From: Protea cynaroides
Lineage: Eukaryota > Streptophyta > Magnoliopsida > Proteales > Proteaceae
Length of the DNA stretch: 64,000 nt
Reading direction: 5' to 3'
Assembly: GCA_028583415.1 (NCBI GenBank)
Contig: CM053276.1
Coordinates: 10,136,663-10,200,662, forward strand
Under the pieces are notes generated by a model, which did not search any database, was not told the origin of the DNA, and saw only the letters and a list, made by a program, of their open reading frames with translations. Shown here one piece after another: positions 10,701 to 19,364 of the stretch. Within the stretch, counting starts at the first letter, position 1. Each line of letters begins with the position of its first letter. The translations under genes were made by a program, and so were the position numbers.

Positions 10701-13700
10701 ACAACGAGTCAATGGACATCTGCATTTTTGCCATCATATCCTGAAAATTTAAAATAGAAGCATCTATCCCATCCAGTCGGTTTGATATACCACTAATGGC
10801 CATGTTAGTTTCCTCTTTGTCGGCGGTAACACGTGCTAGGAGCTCATTGTTACTCACCATGACTGTAGGATATTCGCTCGATACCAATTGATGCGGGATC
10901 CGGGTTGAGAAAACCCTAATTAATCCGCTAATGGGCCCAACCAAATAACATGGAAGCTTGGTTCAACAAACAGTGGCAGAATTGTAAATAAACTCAAAAC
11001 TCAACCAGTAATGGCAGACTTGTAATTATTCAGAACTTGTCTAATAACTTGAGTAAACCAAACAAGACCTTAGGACTGATTTGGAATTAGAAACAAAGAA
11101 ATAAGGTTAAACTTCAGTTACTTAATAAAGGGAGGGTATAATTGGAAATCTAGCAATAAAGGGTCTCCTTCTACCTTCGTTAGAAATCAGTTCACGAACA
11201 GGAATAACAATGGCGGAAAACCAAATTTAGTTTAAGAGAGAGATCTCACTCAACTCAAGTCCAATCGAACTGAAACTTTAGGTGAGTATTCGTATCTCAT
11301 AAGCCTACCAAGTTCCACCAGCAATCCTTCAATCCGGAAGCCCCAAATCAGTTTAGATGTTTCTGCAACTCACCTGGCGGTAAGAGGAAACAGATCTGTT
11401 CTTCTATCTGTAATGTCCAGTTCCAGCAAGATAACAGTCCTAGCACTTTGGGGGTTTGAATCGCCCTTATAGGAGTAGTCTTCGACCAAAAGTTCAGCCC
11501 AAACGGAGGGGTTCTCAGGGAGTTCAACCCAATTGAAAGCTGCTGCCAGGTACTGCCCAGAACAGGGAAGAACCAGAAAATAAAGAAGAAGAACAGGGAG
11601 GAGGAAGAAGAAGGAGAGGGTGGGGAATCAGTCTACGTAGTAGACTATTCCTGATCTCAAAGACGAAGAGAGGGAAAAGAGAGAGAGCACTCACTTTCAG
11701 CCCGTAGGCACACCACAATAACCCAATCAAATATTCCTTCTATTCAATTCTTCCAATTCTGAAAATAAAACCTAATACATATTCTATTTAAAGGTAGAAC
11801 TTTCCTAAACTAATTTGAAGTAAACTTAGAAAGTAAATAACATCTTTATGAAATCAAATCTAATCCCTATGACATAAAATAGAAATAGTAAATAAGGAAA
11901 CCTATAAATTAAAACTTCCTAATCTAATTAATCATCTACCAACCCTTTCCAGACCAAAAGGTTGGTTTGGGTTTGAGCCGGTTCAGGTTTGGCTTGGGTA
12001 GCCAAATTGGCTCGTGTCGATCCATCATCCATCCATGACACAGCTACTGCATCACTAAATGTCTGAATTTGTTTTCTGTGAAAGAGATAATTCTGGTCTT
12101 AGGGGAAGCAGGTTGATAAATTTTCAACTTATAGAAAGATTTTATCAATCTAATGTTGATTTTTGTTTTTAATATTTGGTTGTTTGTTCGAACCTAGTTT
12201 AGATTGTTTCAGTGGGATTGGAAACCAAAGATAGCTCATTATCTACTGAGCAAACTAAACAGGTTCCCCCCTCCCCTGTGGTCTTGTTGTATCAGTATAA
12301 CTGCTGGATAATATTGGTTTTTTTTTTTTCCTGTTCCAGTTTCTTTAGTGTTCAATTAGCAGATGGAATTGGCAGAGATTGGAGGACATTTAATATCGAT
12401 TTTACCTAATGGCTAACCAGCAGCCTCAAGTTTCCTTGCTTGTAGATAATGTGCTGTGTATTTTGTGTTCACAAGTATGGAATGCTGAATACCTTTAATG
12501 ACTATTTGAATATCAAAATCAAAGTATTTTATTATGATGGGTTATCTTAGGCTCTCCTTGGTATGTATTATATAATTAATTATATGATATATTATGACAT
12601 ATGTAGTTGTTTGGTATGATTTAAAATTTATAAATTGGTTAGAAGGTGTTTGTCATTATTGTGATAATCTATTATTACTTCTTTATATGTAGTGATACTA
12701 AATGATTATTATTTATGACTCATAATTTATTTTCATAAATGATTGTCATAAATAGCTCATAAACATAAATATAAACTATACCAAATAGAGCCTTAGTCTA
12801 TGAGATACTGACCATAATAATACTTTTTTATATATTTTTTGGGGGCATATTGTAGTTAAATAAACATATTGTACTTACTTTTTCTTGTCAGATGGAAATT
12901 TAATTGGCCTATTGATTATCTAAAAAGGCCAGGCAGGATCTTATTTCAACCTTGATATGAAAATTCCTGGTATATAGTAGTTGTGAAACTTCCCATTTGG
13001 ATTTGATGATTAGGATATATTGCGTTGAAAGTTGAAACTGATCTTATGACACTTTATAACTAGTCAATTCATGCTGTACATGCCCTCTGTGATCTAGAGA
13101 CCTAGGCATCAATTGGTACCAGAGCAGTAATCCTAGGCATTAACAGTGATTGAAAATCAAGCACAAACCAGTAAATTGAAAGTGGAATTAAACCCGAACA
13201 GTAGCTTGATTTCAGCAACCAACAGTCTAACAATAATCCCAAACTCAGCAGTAACTTAGATTGAAGAAACGAACCAGAAGTCTCAGACCTGTAGAATTCA
13301 ATGAAGCATGGATATATCAGCTCTGAAACTGAACTGAAATAAGATAACTTACTTGTAATGGAGAAGAAGGATAAAAGAAGAATAAATGTAACTAGATATC
13401 CCACCTAGCTACTGTGTTGATCTCCCACCAACATGCAATAGCCTCCCACGTTGAATCCCACAGCAAAATTCTGAGTCTCACAGAGAAGAAAGGCAGCACA
13501 GCAATATTCATTCATCATCAAATTCGTATCTAGAGCTGTAGTCCCTTACAAACCTATATAGATGACTTGTTTAACAAGAAGCAAAGTAGTCCTAAAACTC
13601 CTCCAGACAATAACTTACCTTGGAGGTAGGATTTTTTTTTCTTTTTTTGAGTCAGGCTAAACCGCCACCATGCGGGACCCTTGAGGAGGAACGGCCAGGT

Positions 13701-13718
13701 GGGGACCACATTGGGCAG

Positions 13719-13755
<37 letters not shown>

Positions 13756-14904
13756 GGGGGGGGGGGCACACAAAGAGCACACGGATAAGGATGGGGAGAC
13801 TCAAACCAAGGAGCTCTTCACTGAACCAGCGCACAACAGCATGTCTCAAATACAGCGGTAAGAAGAGGCTGCCTCGCACCTGAGTTGGCTCGTGTCCTCA
13901 TGCGTGGAAAGTTTATAAATGGAAGATTCATGAATGGAAGGCTCAAACTAGGGAAGGCAGTGATGCTAGTATCCCACTATAGTAGTTATAGACTTATGGT
14001 AGATTTTCATTGTAATCCGGTTACCAAGTTGCGTACTTTCGTGCTTAGTAGTTTCTTTGTTAGTTTTGTTTTCTAAGTTAAGACTCAGGTTGGAGTCCTA
14101 TTTAAACAATGTAAGGTCTTTTAGCCAAAAACAAGTTGAAGTTTAATACAATTGAGTGCTATTGAGTATGGTGGAAATCTTGTTCATCGGGTGAGATACC
14201 CTTGGCCTGAGATCAGCCCATTTATATTCAGTTCTCTCTCTTCTATCTATCTCATAGAATTATTCATCTCACATGCGATGACAGTTATATCATCACATAT
14301 TGTTGGGAGTTCTCTTGCAACCGATACTGAACGTTTGTATCGTTATTGGGATTGCATTACTTATCCAACTATGTAAAGACTTATCGAAATAGACTTGGGC
14401 TGCTAACACACCAATCCCATACTCCTACCTCCTATCCCCTGCCCATAGTTTTGGCTCATTAAAGTGGCCCATTACGATAAAAACTCATGGGACCAAAGGC
14501 CCAACATACATATAACCCAACCCAAGGCTTATTTCCACTAAAATAAGTCCAAGATGGGTCTTATCCACATCATCTTGCATCTGATGAAACCTGTCAACAC
14601 CACAATTATCCAAGAAAAGAGATTTTAGTGCACCTGAAGAAATAGGGGTTTAGCTGATGCGAACACAAAAACTCTAGGGGCTTAAACTTGCAGCTCAAAC
14701 CAGGAAGTTGCATGTCCAAGAAATGTTACTACCCCTTTGTGGAAACTTTTGATATTGGAATAGAAACATAATAGTCATTCTATTTCGTAAGGTTCATTCT
14801 TTCTGTTAATGTCAGTCATCGAGCTGAGTTACTTCAATGCTACCTTACTTCTGGGTAGCAAGAGTGAGTGACCATGAACTAGGAATTGTTATTCATCACT
14901 TGTT

Positions 14905-14970
<66 letters not shown>

Positions 14971-17467
14971 AAAAAACAAAAAACGGTCTGCCATCATGTC
15001 TTGTGCTAAATGAGATCTGTGTTTTGAGGGAAAAGTAGGTTCTGGATATTGTAATTGAGTACTTGGATCACTTGGTTTATTCTACCTACTTTTCTCTCCT
15101 ACTACCATATTGCTTTAACACTAAAAGCCTTAGAGATACCCCACGTGTCCAATGATAATATACATGATGGAGGCAATAAATGACAAATCTATTTCTACTG
15201 AACACTCCTTACATACTCATCCATCTTGATCTCATTAAGCCTTGTTCCCACTATTTTGGTTTAACTGCATTAATCCTGTTGTTTCATTCAACTGAAATTA
15301 GGGCCAATGTTTATCTTCGGCTGCTTAGGGTTTTCATCTTATGTAGGAATTCCACTTTTCCCATATAGAACATGACAATCCTAATGTTCTTAGACCAGAT
15401 GTTAAACGTATTCCTCTTACCACCATGTGATATTTTGGTTGCCACATTCTAGTACAGCTGTTCCTTTGCAACTGCAAATGGCCTATGGACAAGCAAAAGA
15501 ATCGGAACTTGGGAAGTCAACAATTGCAGTCCATTATTGGAGTAGTTGGGAGGAGAGGAATGCCAGGCTTTTGACACATTTGCTTAGATGAGATGGTTGT
15601 GCAACATTTCAGTTTGATGGTTGCTCACTGGGTTGCTGCAGATTCTGTGTTTGCAGTTTTGGTACTTGTATTGGGAGTTGTTCCAAGTCATAGACTACTC
15701 TTGCCTGTATCATAGCATCACAGTTGAGTGGATCCTTCCTCCAGCCAGAGTCATGAAGCTTAAATTTTGATGATTGTTCCTTCAGAATCTGGGACCTTAT
15801 GGAGTTGGGAGAGTCATCAGAGACTGGCAAGGGATGATTCTCGGAGCTTTCTTTTTAGGCCATTGCTGAAGACAATTTGATTGGGGACGAGTTGTTGGCT
15901 CTATGTACAGGTTTCTGCTATTGTCAATGATTTGATGAGGAGGGCTCATTGGCCTTCACAGCTATAATATCTTATCAGAGACATTAGCACTCCATGCTTC
16001 CCTGGCAAAAACTCCTTCCAATGGAAGCTGAGGTATGCAAAAGAAAATAGGCCCATGGACAAAACTGGTTTATTAGAACTTGACGAGGTTTCAAATGGAA
16101 GTTCCTGATCTTACTTGGTGGAGATGTTACTCTGTTGTATTCCTGCAGAGCTGGCTGTTGTTTTTCATGCCAAAACACAGTGCCTTCACCTGTTTCCTAA
16201 TATCAACATGACTGGCTTTCAAGTGGGGAAACACTACCTAAGAGTCGCCACATCCTTGAGCCAAGGAAATGAACGTCAAATCATATCAATCCCCAGCATG
16301 CAGCCCCACAAAAAAGGGTAGAAGAGTTGGCAAAAATAAGAAGAATGAAGTGATCACCTTTGAAAATATTTCAAGAATGAGGAATTGATATGGATGTGGG
16401 ACATTTCATAGATCATGCATCTGACAGCATCAGGGGCTGCTGCCATCATCTAAAGCTGATTTTCATCGCCAGTCATTCTCTTCATTATGATCCTGCCTCT
16501 ATTGCTCATTCCTAGGTATCCAAGGAGACAATGCCCACCTTATTACGAGTCCAATTTTCTGATGCAGTATCTCCAGAACTATTGAGTCGATTTTGTAGCT
16601 GGAAGAGTTCCCAGCCTGTCTTGTTATCCAAACAACTCCATGGTATAGAACATACATCTGATGCTTGGACCCAGCTTATGTTAATTTTCGACACTCTTAT
16701 GGTCCAATCCAGTTACTGTAGTGAATTTTAGGCCCAAGGTAACGTATCTTTGTAGAACATGTAGTGAGTCCCAGTCATAGGCCAGAACCCTGAAAACAAT
16801 CCTATTCAAAATTGAATTGGAATTTGACTATTTCTGGTCCTTAAATCCCACTATCAGACCCCCACAGATCTGCTAAACCCTTGTCATTGGCTCTAATTCA
16901 TGCTGATAAGAAATTTTGTTCTTTGCTGATTGTGTCAATTATATGGTTTTGATTTTTTCTAGTAACATAATAAAGAAGATATTGCTTTGTAGATGAAAAG
17001 AAAAAAATGGATGATGTCATCATGAATGAAACCAATCTTACAGAGAGATTCTAAATATATGACATTTGTACAAGGAATTGGTCTAGAATTATCATAGTGC
17101 AATCGCATCATCTTTTGTTTATCTTTGTGTCAATATATAATTTCAGTGACCAGTAGATCTGAAAAGTGGGCTTGACGTCTAATTCTACTTGTATAATTTG
17201 GAAAAATTCCAGGTGCTGACTTGTAGTTTTTGCATGGTTTTGACTTCATACCTTCACTGTTGAATGCTGCTTTTATAGGAACAACAGCAAAAACAGCTTG
17301 AGCTAATTCTTGCAATTGGGAAGGCTGGGAAGCTGAAGGAAAGCAAGCGGGAGACTGTTGCCGAGGAAGAGCCAATGGAGCCATATCACCCAGTTTTAGA
17401 AGGGGTAAAACAGGTGGAAATCCAAACTGGGGTTAGACAGTTGGGAAACAACAATGACAAACCCTAG
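4790..17467 (+). CDS. 3'-terminal two exons of an unrecognised coiled-coil protein gene
   Basis: Exons 4790-4900 and 17279-17467. The first has a TTTGCAG acceptor and a CAG/GTATGT donor, is 111 nt long and codes 37 residues in one open phase. The second follows TTTTATAG, joins in phase 0 and ends at TAG 17465-17467 after 62 residues. Together they give about 99 residues rich in Glu, Gln, Lys and Leu (the segment EIQKVLLAMQ runs into EQQQKQLELI), which should form a coiled coil, then an acidic, Pro-containing tail. The 5' part of the gene lies left of the window or is not recognisable. The intron is about 12.4 kb and contains the tandem LTR element. I cannot name the protein. The spliced, in-phase, stop-free junction is the main support; an additional exon inside the intron is not excluded. 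Confidence 0.65.
4981..4985. repeat. Left target-site duplication (CTAAA)
   Basis: CTAAA immediately precedes the first LTR (TGATGC...) and is repeated at 12055-12059 directly after the last LTR (...GCATCA). Five bases is the normal duplication size for LTR retrotransposons. Confidence 0.85.
4986..6144 (-). repeat. LTR A (1159 bp)
   Basis: Starts TGATGCGGG and ends GCATCA on the + axis, giving TGATG/CATCA terminal inversions. It differs from LTRs B and C by a C/T change near 5547 and by its terminal bases (ACGATCTTCGCATCA instead of ACAGCTACTGCATCA). On the - strand it is the 3' LTR of the array. Confidence 0.9.
6033..7891 (-). pseudogene. Frameshifted gag-protease gene of body A
   Basis: Same protein as the intact copy at 8968-10860, but broken. 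Against body B there are single-base losses near 7418, 7105, 7065 and 6790, single-base gains near 6690 and 6702, and a deletion of about 32 bases near 7455 that removes the segment after KLKGTARVWW. The start MVSNNELL is at 7891 and the last frame ends at 6033 inside LTR A. The zinc knuckle, the DGG protease motif and the proline-rich N-terminal linker remain readable in separate frames. It cannot make the full protein as it stands. Confidence 0.85.
7907..7918 (-). other. Primer-binding site of body A (intact)
   Basis: GCTCTGATACCA on the + strand is the exact complement of TGGTATCAGAGC and lies two bases inside LTR B, correctly placed to prime minus-strand DNA synthesis from initiator methionine tRNA. 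Confidence 0.85.
7921..9079 (-). repeat. LTR B (1159 bp, shared central LTR)
   Basis: Nearly identical to LTRs A and C and the same length as A. It serves as 5' LTR for body A and 3' LTR for body B. The last 112 bases on its right side also encode the C-terminus of the body B protein. Confidence 0.9.
8968..10860 (-). CDS. Intact Gag plus retropepsin-like protein of body B, 630 residues
   Basis: Single open frame; I chose the ATG at 10860 (MVSNNELL) because the longer frame to 10944 starts inside LTR C and crosses the primer-binding site. Domains: N-terminal coiled segment 1-60; proline-rich linker about 74-96; Gag core about 110-290 with WWIKY near 164-168; basic, Pro-rich segment 320-342; zinc knuckle CX2CX4HX4C at C347, C350, H355 and C360; acidic Asp/Ser stretch 392-403; retropepsin-like domain about 440-530 with DGG at 448-450 and LLGRPW at 517-522. 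The frame ends there without reverse transcriptase. About 36 C-terminal codons lie within LTR B, so coding sequence, polypurine tract and LTR overlap. The likely role is a virus-like particle protein; whether the DGG protease is active is unknown. Confidence 0.9.
   Translation of the reverse strand: MVSNNELLARVTADKEETNMAISGISNRLDGIDASILNFQDMMAKMQMSIDSLSQAIKGKSPILGDFSNSVSYVPPPNASPPPSPSRHVPPPPPPSYGVGRHGEIFGADKGARLDVLDFNGDQNPEEYLDWIHSLEIFSKWYGLSEPRKLMFAEAKLKGTARVWWIKYQKQNQTRGIGEINTWAEMYAAMNRRFLPLDYKQRTHLKFTQLRQDSMTVEEYVARFYYLATRSDFDWDEDVLVAQFRNGLHPQISASLASNRLHTMEDAVQVAYQVEENLKRPYNRRSFPETFSKGNNFVKQAPPPEKSFCKPQESGSSMASSRPTRPYSPPRRGYDRPPSKPRAEIQCYTCKGFGHFASHCPNRSIAFADKEELMATATEEQRKNEIVYLAAEHDSDDSDSDVDQLHQPFMVLRPLLATQIPEEDDWRRGNIFQTRVRCNGSLCTMIIDGGSCTNAVSEDMVNKLGLKTEPHPHPYKVGWINNNNLKVHERCLVTYSIGGLIDTVRCDVLPLKICHLLLGRPWMFDKKVQHDGYENTYTFKFGGLDMQLLPAKHLPAIKLKKNANSLLLQRIPSDGILGPYPDSTESSSFEKRRVDAVAVSWMDRHEPIWLPKPNLNRLKPKPTFWSGKGW
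10876..10886 (-). other. Damaged primer-binding site of body B
   Basis: Reads GCTCGATACCA, one base shorter than the canonical complement GCTCTGATACCA seen at 7907-7918. The loss opens the reading frame upstream into LTR C. Priming from initiator tRNA would be weakened. Confidence 0.75.
10889..12054 (-). repeat. LTR C (1166 bp)
   Basis: 5' LTR of the array on the - strand. It differs from LTR B by a 7-bp gain at about 12022-12030, where a TCCA unit run is longer, which accounts for its greater length. Confidence 0.9.
12055..12059. repeat. Right target-site duplication (CTAAA)
   Basis: Matches 4981-4985. After it the sequence ATGTCTGAATTTGT continues; the left flank before the element also contains ATGTCTGAATTTGT at about 4960-4973, so a short local duplication exists beyond the 5-bp duplication. 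Confidence 0.85.
13106..13125 (+). mobile_element. LTR end and primer-binding-site relic
   Basis: GCATCA, then AT, then TGGTACCAGAGC reproduces the LTR-end/primer-site junction of the tandem element (GCATCA, AT, TGGTATCAGAGC) with one substitution. No gag frame follows. This is a decayed family member on the + strand; its limits are unknown. Confidence 0.5.
13723..13766 (+). repeat. T(32)G(12) homopolymer run
   Basis: Thirty-two T followed directly by twelve G. A similar but shorter T/C-rich run is nearby at 13630. It may be genuine or partly a sequencing artefact, since homopolymers are error-prone. Confidence 0.8.
14908..14970 (+). repeat. Compound (CT)n(AC)n microsatellite
   Basis: About 19 CT units run directly into about 12 AC units, followed by an A-rich tail. 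Confidence 0.95.
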
Positions 17468-18201
17468 GACTCTTGGAATGAGAGATTTTGAACGAATGAT
17501 GGGCTTACCTTGCATGGCCTTGAAAATGTAAATTGATTGATGATATTTGGTTGATATTGACTGTGGTCTGTAGGGGCAACTAGCAAGCAGTATACCTGCT
17601 TTGGTTGCAGGCTATTTCCTCCAACTAGAGAGAAGTTGAAGGTTATTTGACAAGCTGGCCATTGCAAAGGCGATGGAAGGAAAAGAAGGTAATTATCATT
17701 GCATATTAAAGCCAATAACTGCTGGGCTTCAGACACCAAAGCTTCATGTATTTTTAGTCATTGTTGTAACCTGTTCCTTTAATTGCCACCTTAGTGGGTA
17801 TGCATTGCTAATTATTTTGAGCTTCCATAATCTATGATTCTCTGTCTGGTAGAAGCATTGTTTTGTTTTTTTTTTAGACATGGATTATGGACTGTGTTGT
17901 AGTTCATTATAAGTTACAATGAGAATCATCTCCTTTCTGTTGATCGAGACTCTGAGTGGTAAGTTACAGAGGCCCAAAATGATTCCAGATTTTCAACCAC
18001 CTTTGTTAGCCAAATGAGATTCCATGGGATGTTCTCTTTTTCCTTAATCATTTCCCAACTGCAGGAGTATTTGGAGTTTTTTCTTATGGTTCCGTTTGTT
18101 TAGAAGCAAAATTAAGAATATATATATTTTTTTAATTTTATAAATTAGGGGCATCACCAGAAAAAGATCCTCTCCAGCCCGTCCAGCCCACGTCGTCCCT
18201 T

Positions 18202-18239
<38 letters not shown>

Positions 18240-19364
18240 TGGGTGTGAGCGTGATCCAACTGATGGAGACGGGCTGGAGGCTGGAGACTCTGGAGAGGAT
18301 CTGAATTCCAGGATCTCCATGCCATGCTAATGGGTCTAGGAAAGGTTTGTCAATGGGGGGGGGACGCCATGATCAAGGTGGAGGGTGTTAGTGTGGGATT
18401 CATATAGTCAGTATGTAAGAGGGCATGAGAAAGAATCTTTGCATTGACGGTGTGGGGATATATTTCCTTGAAATTATTTCGTCCAAAATAAATAAATGGA
18501 ATGTAAAGTTCTAACCCAATGATTCATACCCTAAATTACCAAACAAATGGGGCCATAAACCATTTTTGTTTCTTTAAATTTTTATATGCAAATGATATTT
18601 TACATAAAATTTTTCTATCTTTTCAATAATTTTTTCACATTTTATGTTGAAACAAATAATGATAAATTAAAATTTCCCTTCTCTATTTTTTACATCGAAA
18701 CAAATACAGCAAATAAAAATAAAAGAAACGGATTTTTATGTACTATTTTTTACACCTCGAGGGTTTTATAAGAGGGAGTATTTTTTGTATTTATGATGTA
18801 TTACTTTATGTCTATCTTGTAGTAAATGCACAAGCAGTCGTGAAGCATGTAAATTTATAAGGGAATCATTCATCTTAATATTAATTTCATCTAACGATAT
18901 TAGTACAAGAAAATACAGGAAATTGTTTTTTAATAAGGTTTCACTTGTTTTCATATGAAATAAAGGAAAAATATTATAAAATAAGTTCTTCTGTTATACC
19001 TTTTAAAGTAAAATTTAAAGAAAAAATTATTTTAAAAATTAGAAAAAATATTAGGTAAAATATCATTTGTACAAAAATCAAAATAAACATGTCCACTGGG
19101 TTATACCACCTCGGTTCAGTCCATTGGATCATTAATCTGAAGCGGACAAGGGATCGGTCTGATAATGACTCGCATACTGCGGACCGATCCCGATCCTGAT
19201 CCGGATCGATCCTAAATCCATGCTTTAAGCGGGAAGAACAAACGGTGGAGTACTCTTCGCTCTTTTGGTTGGCCGGCGGGAGAACTGGAAACCGTCTGAG
19301 AGACTCGATATAGTGTTTCCCGCCTGTACTTGCTTACTTCCAGACACGCAGAGAGGCAGAGACA
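17468..19364. other. Intergenic region between two + strand genes
   Basis: Holds the 3' flank of the upstream gene, a MITE-like hairpin at 18165-18302 and very AT-rich DNA from 18550 to 19080. The 300 bases before the next ATG at 19365 would contain its promoter and 5' UTR. No clear TATA box was identified. Confidence 0.5.
18165..18302. mobile_element. MITE-like inverted repeat
   Basis: Perfect 13-bp terminal inversion: AGATCCTCTCCAG at 18165-18177 and CTGGAGAGGATCT at 18290-18302. The inversion extends imperfectly inward (CTCCAGCCCGTC against GACGGGCTGGAG). The centre is a CT microsatellite at about 18208-18238. At 138 bp it is a compact foldback; I could not define a target duplication, so the superfamily is open. 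Confidence 0.6.

Larger units (their letters stand above)
4986..12054 (-). mobile_element. Tandem LTR retrotransposon: three LTRs, two gag-protease bodies
   Basis: Structure on the + axis: LTR A 4986-6144, body 6145-7920, LTR B 7921-9079, body 9080-10888, LTR C 10889-12054. All parts read on the - strand. One CTAAA duplication flanks the whole unit, and no duplication flanks an inner copy, so this is one insertion locus with an LTR-body-LTR-body-LTR array, as expected from LTR-mediated unequal recombination or a tandem cDNA. Each body codes only for Gag plus a retropepsin-like domain; there is no room for reverse transcriptase, RNase H or integrase. The element is therefore non-autonomous, like the TR-GAG class of plant elements. 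The LTRs are nearly identical, pointing to recent insertion. Confidence 0.9.
12060..17278. other. Remainder of the 12.4-kb intron
   Basis: No supported exon. It contains AT-rich unique-looking DNA (12060-13080), an LTR/primer-site relic at 13106-13125, a T/G homopolymer at 13723-13766, and a CT/AC microsatellite at 14908-14970. Short open frames here lack codon bias or splice context. The final bases TTTTATAG at 17271-17278 form the acceptor for the last exon. Confidence 0.5.

Noticed and set aside
4986..12054. The tandem structure as an assembly duplication
   Set aside because: The copies differ by many independent changes (frameshifts, 32-bp and 7-bp length differences, altered LTR end), and a single target duplication brackets the array, so a real array is more likely.
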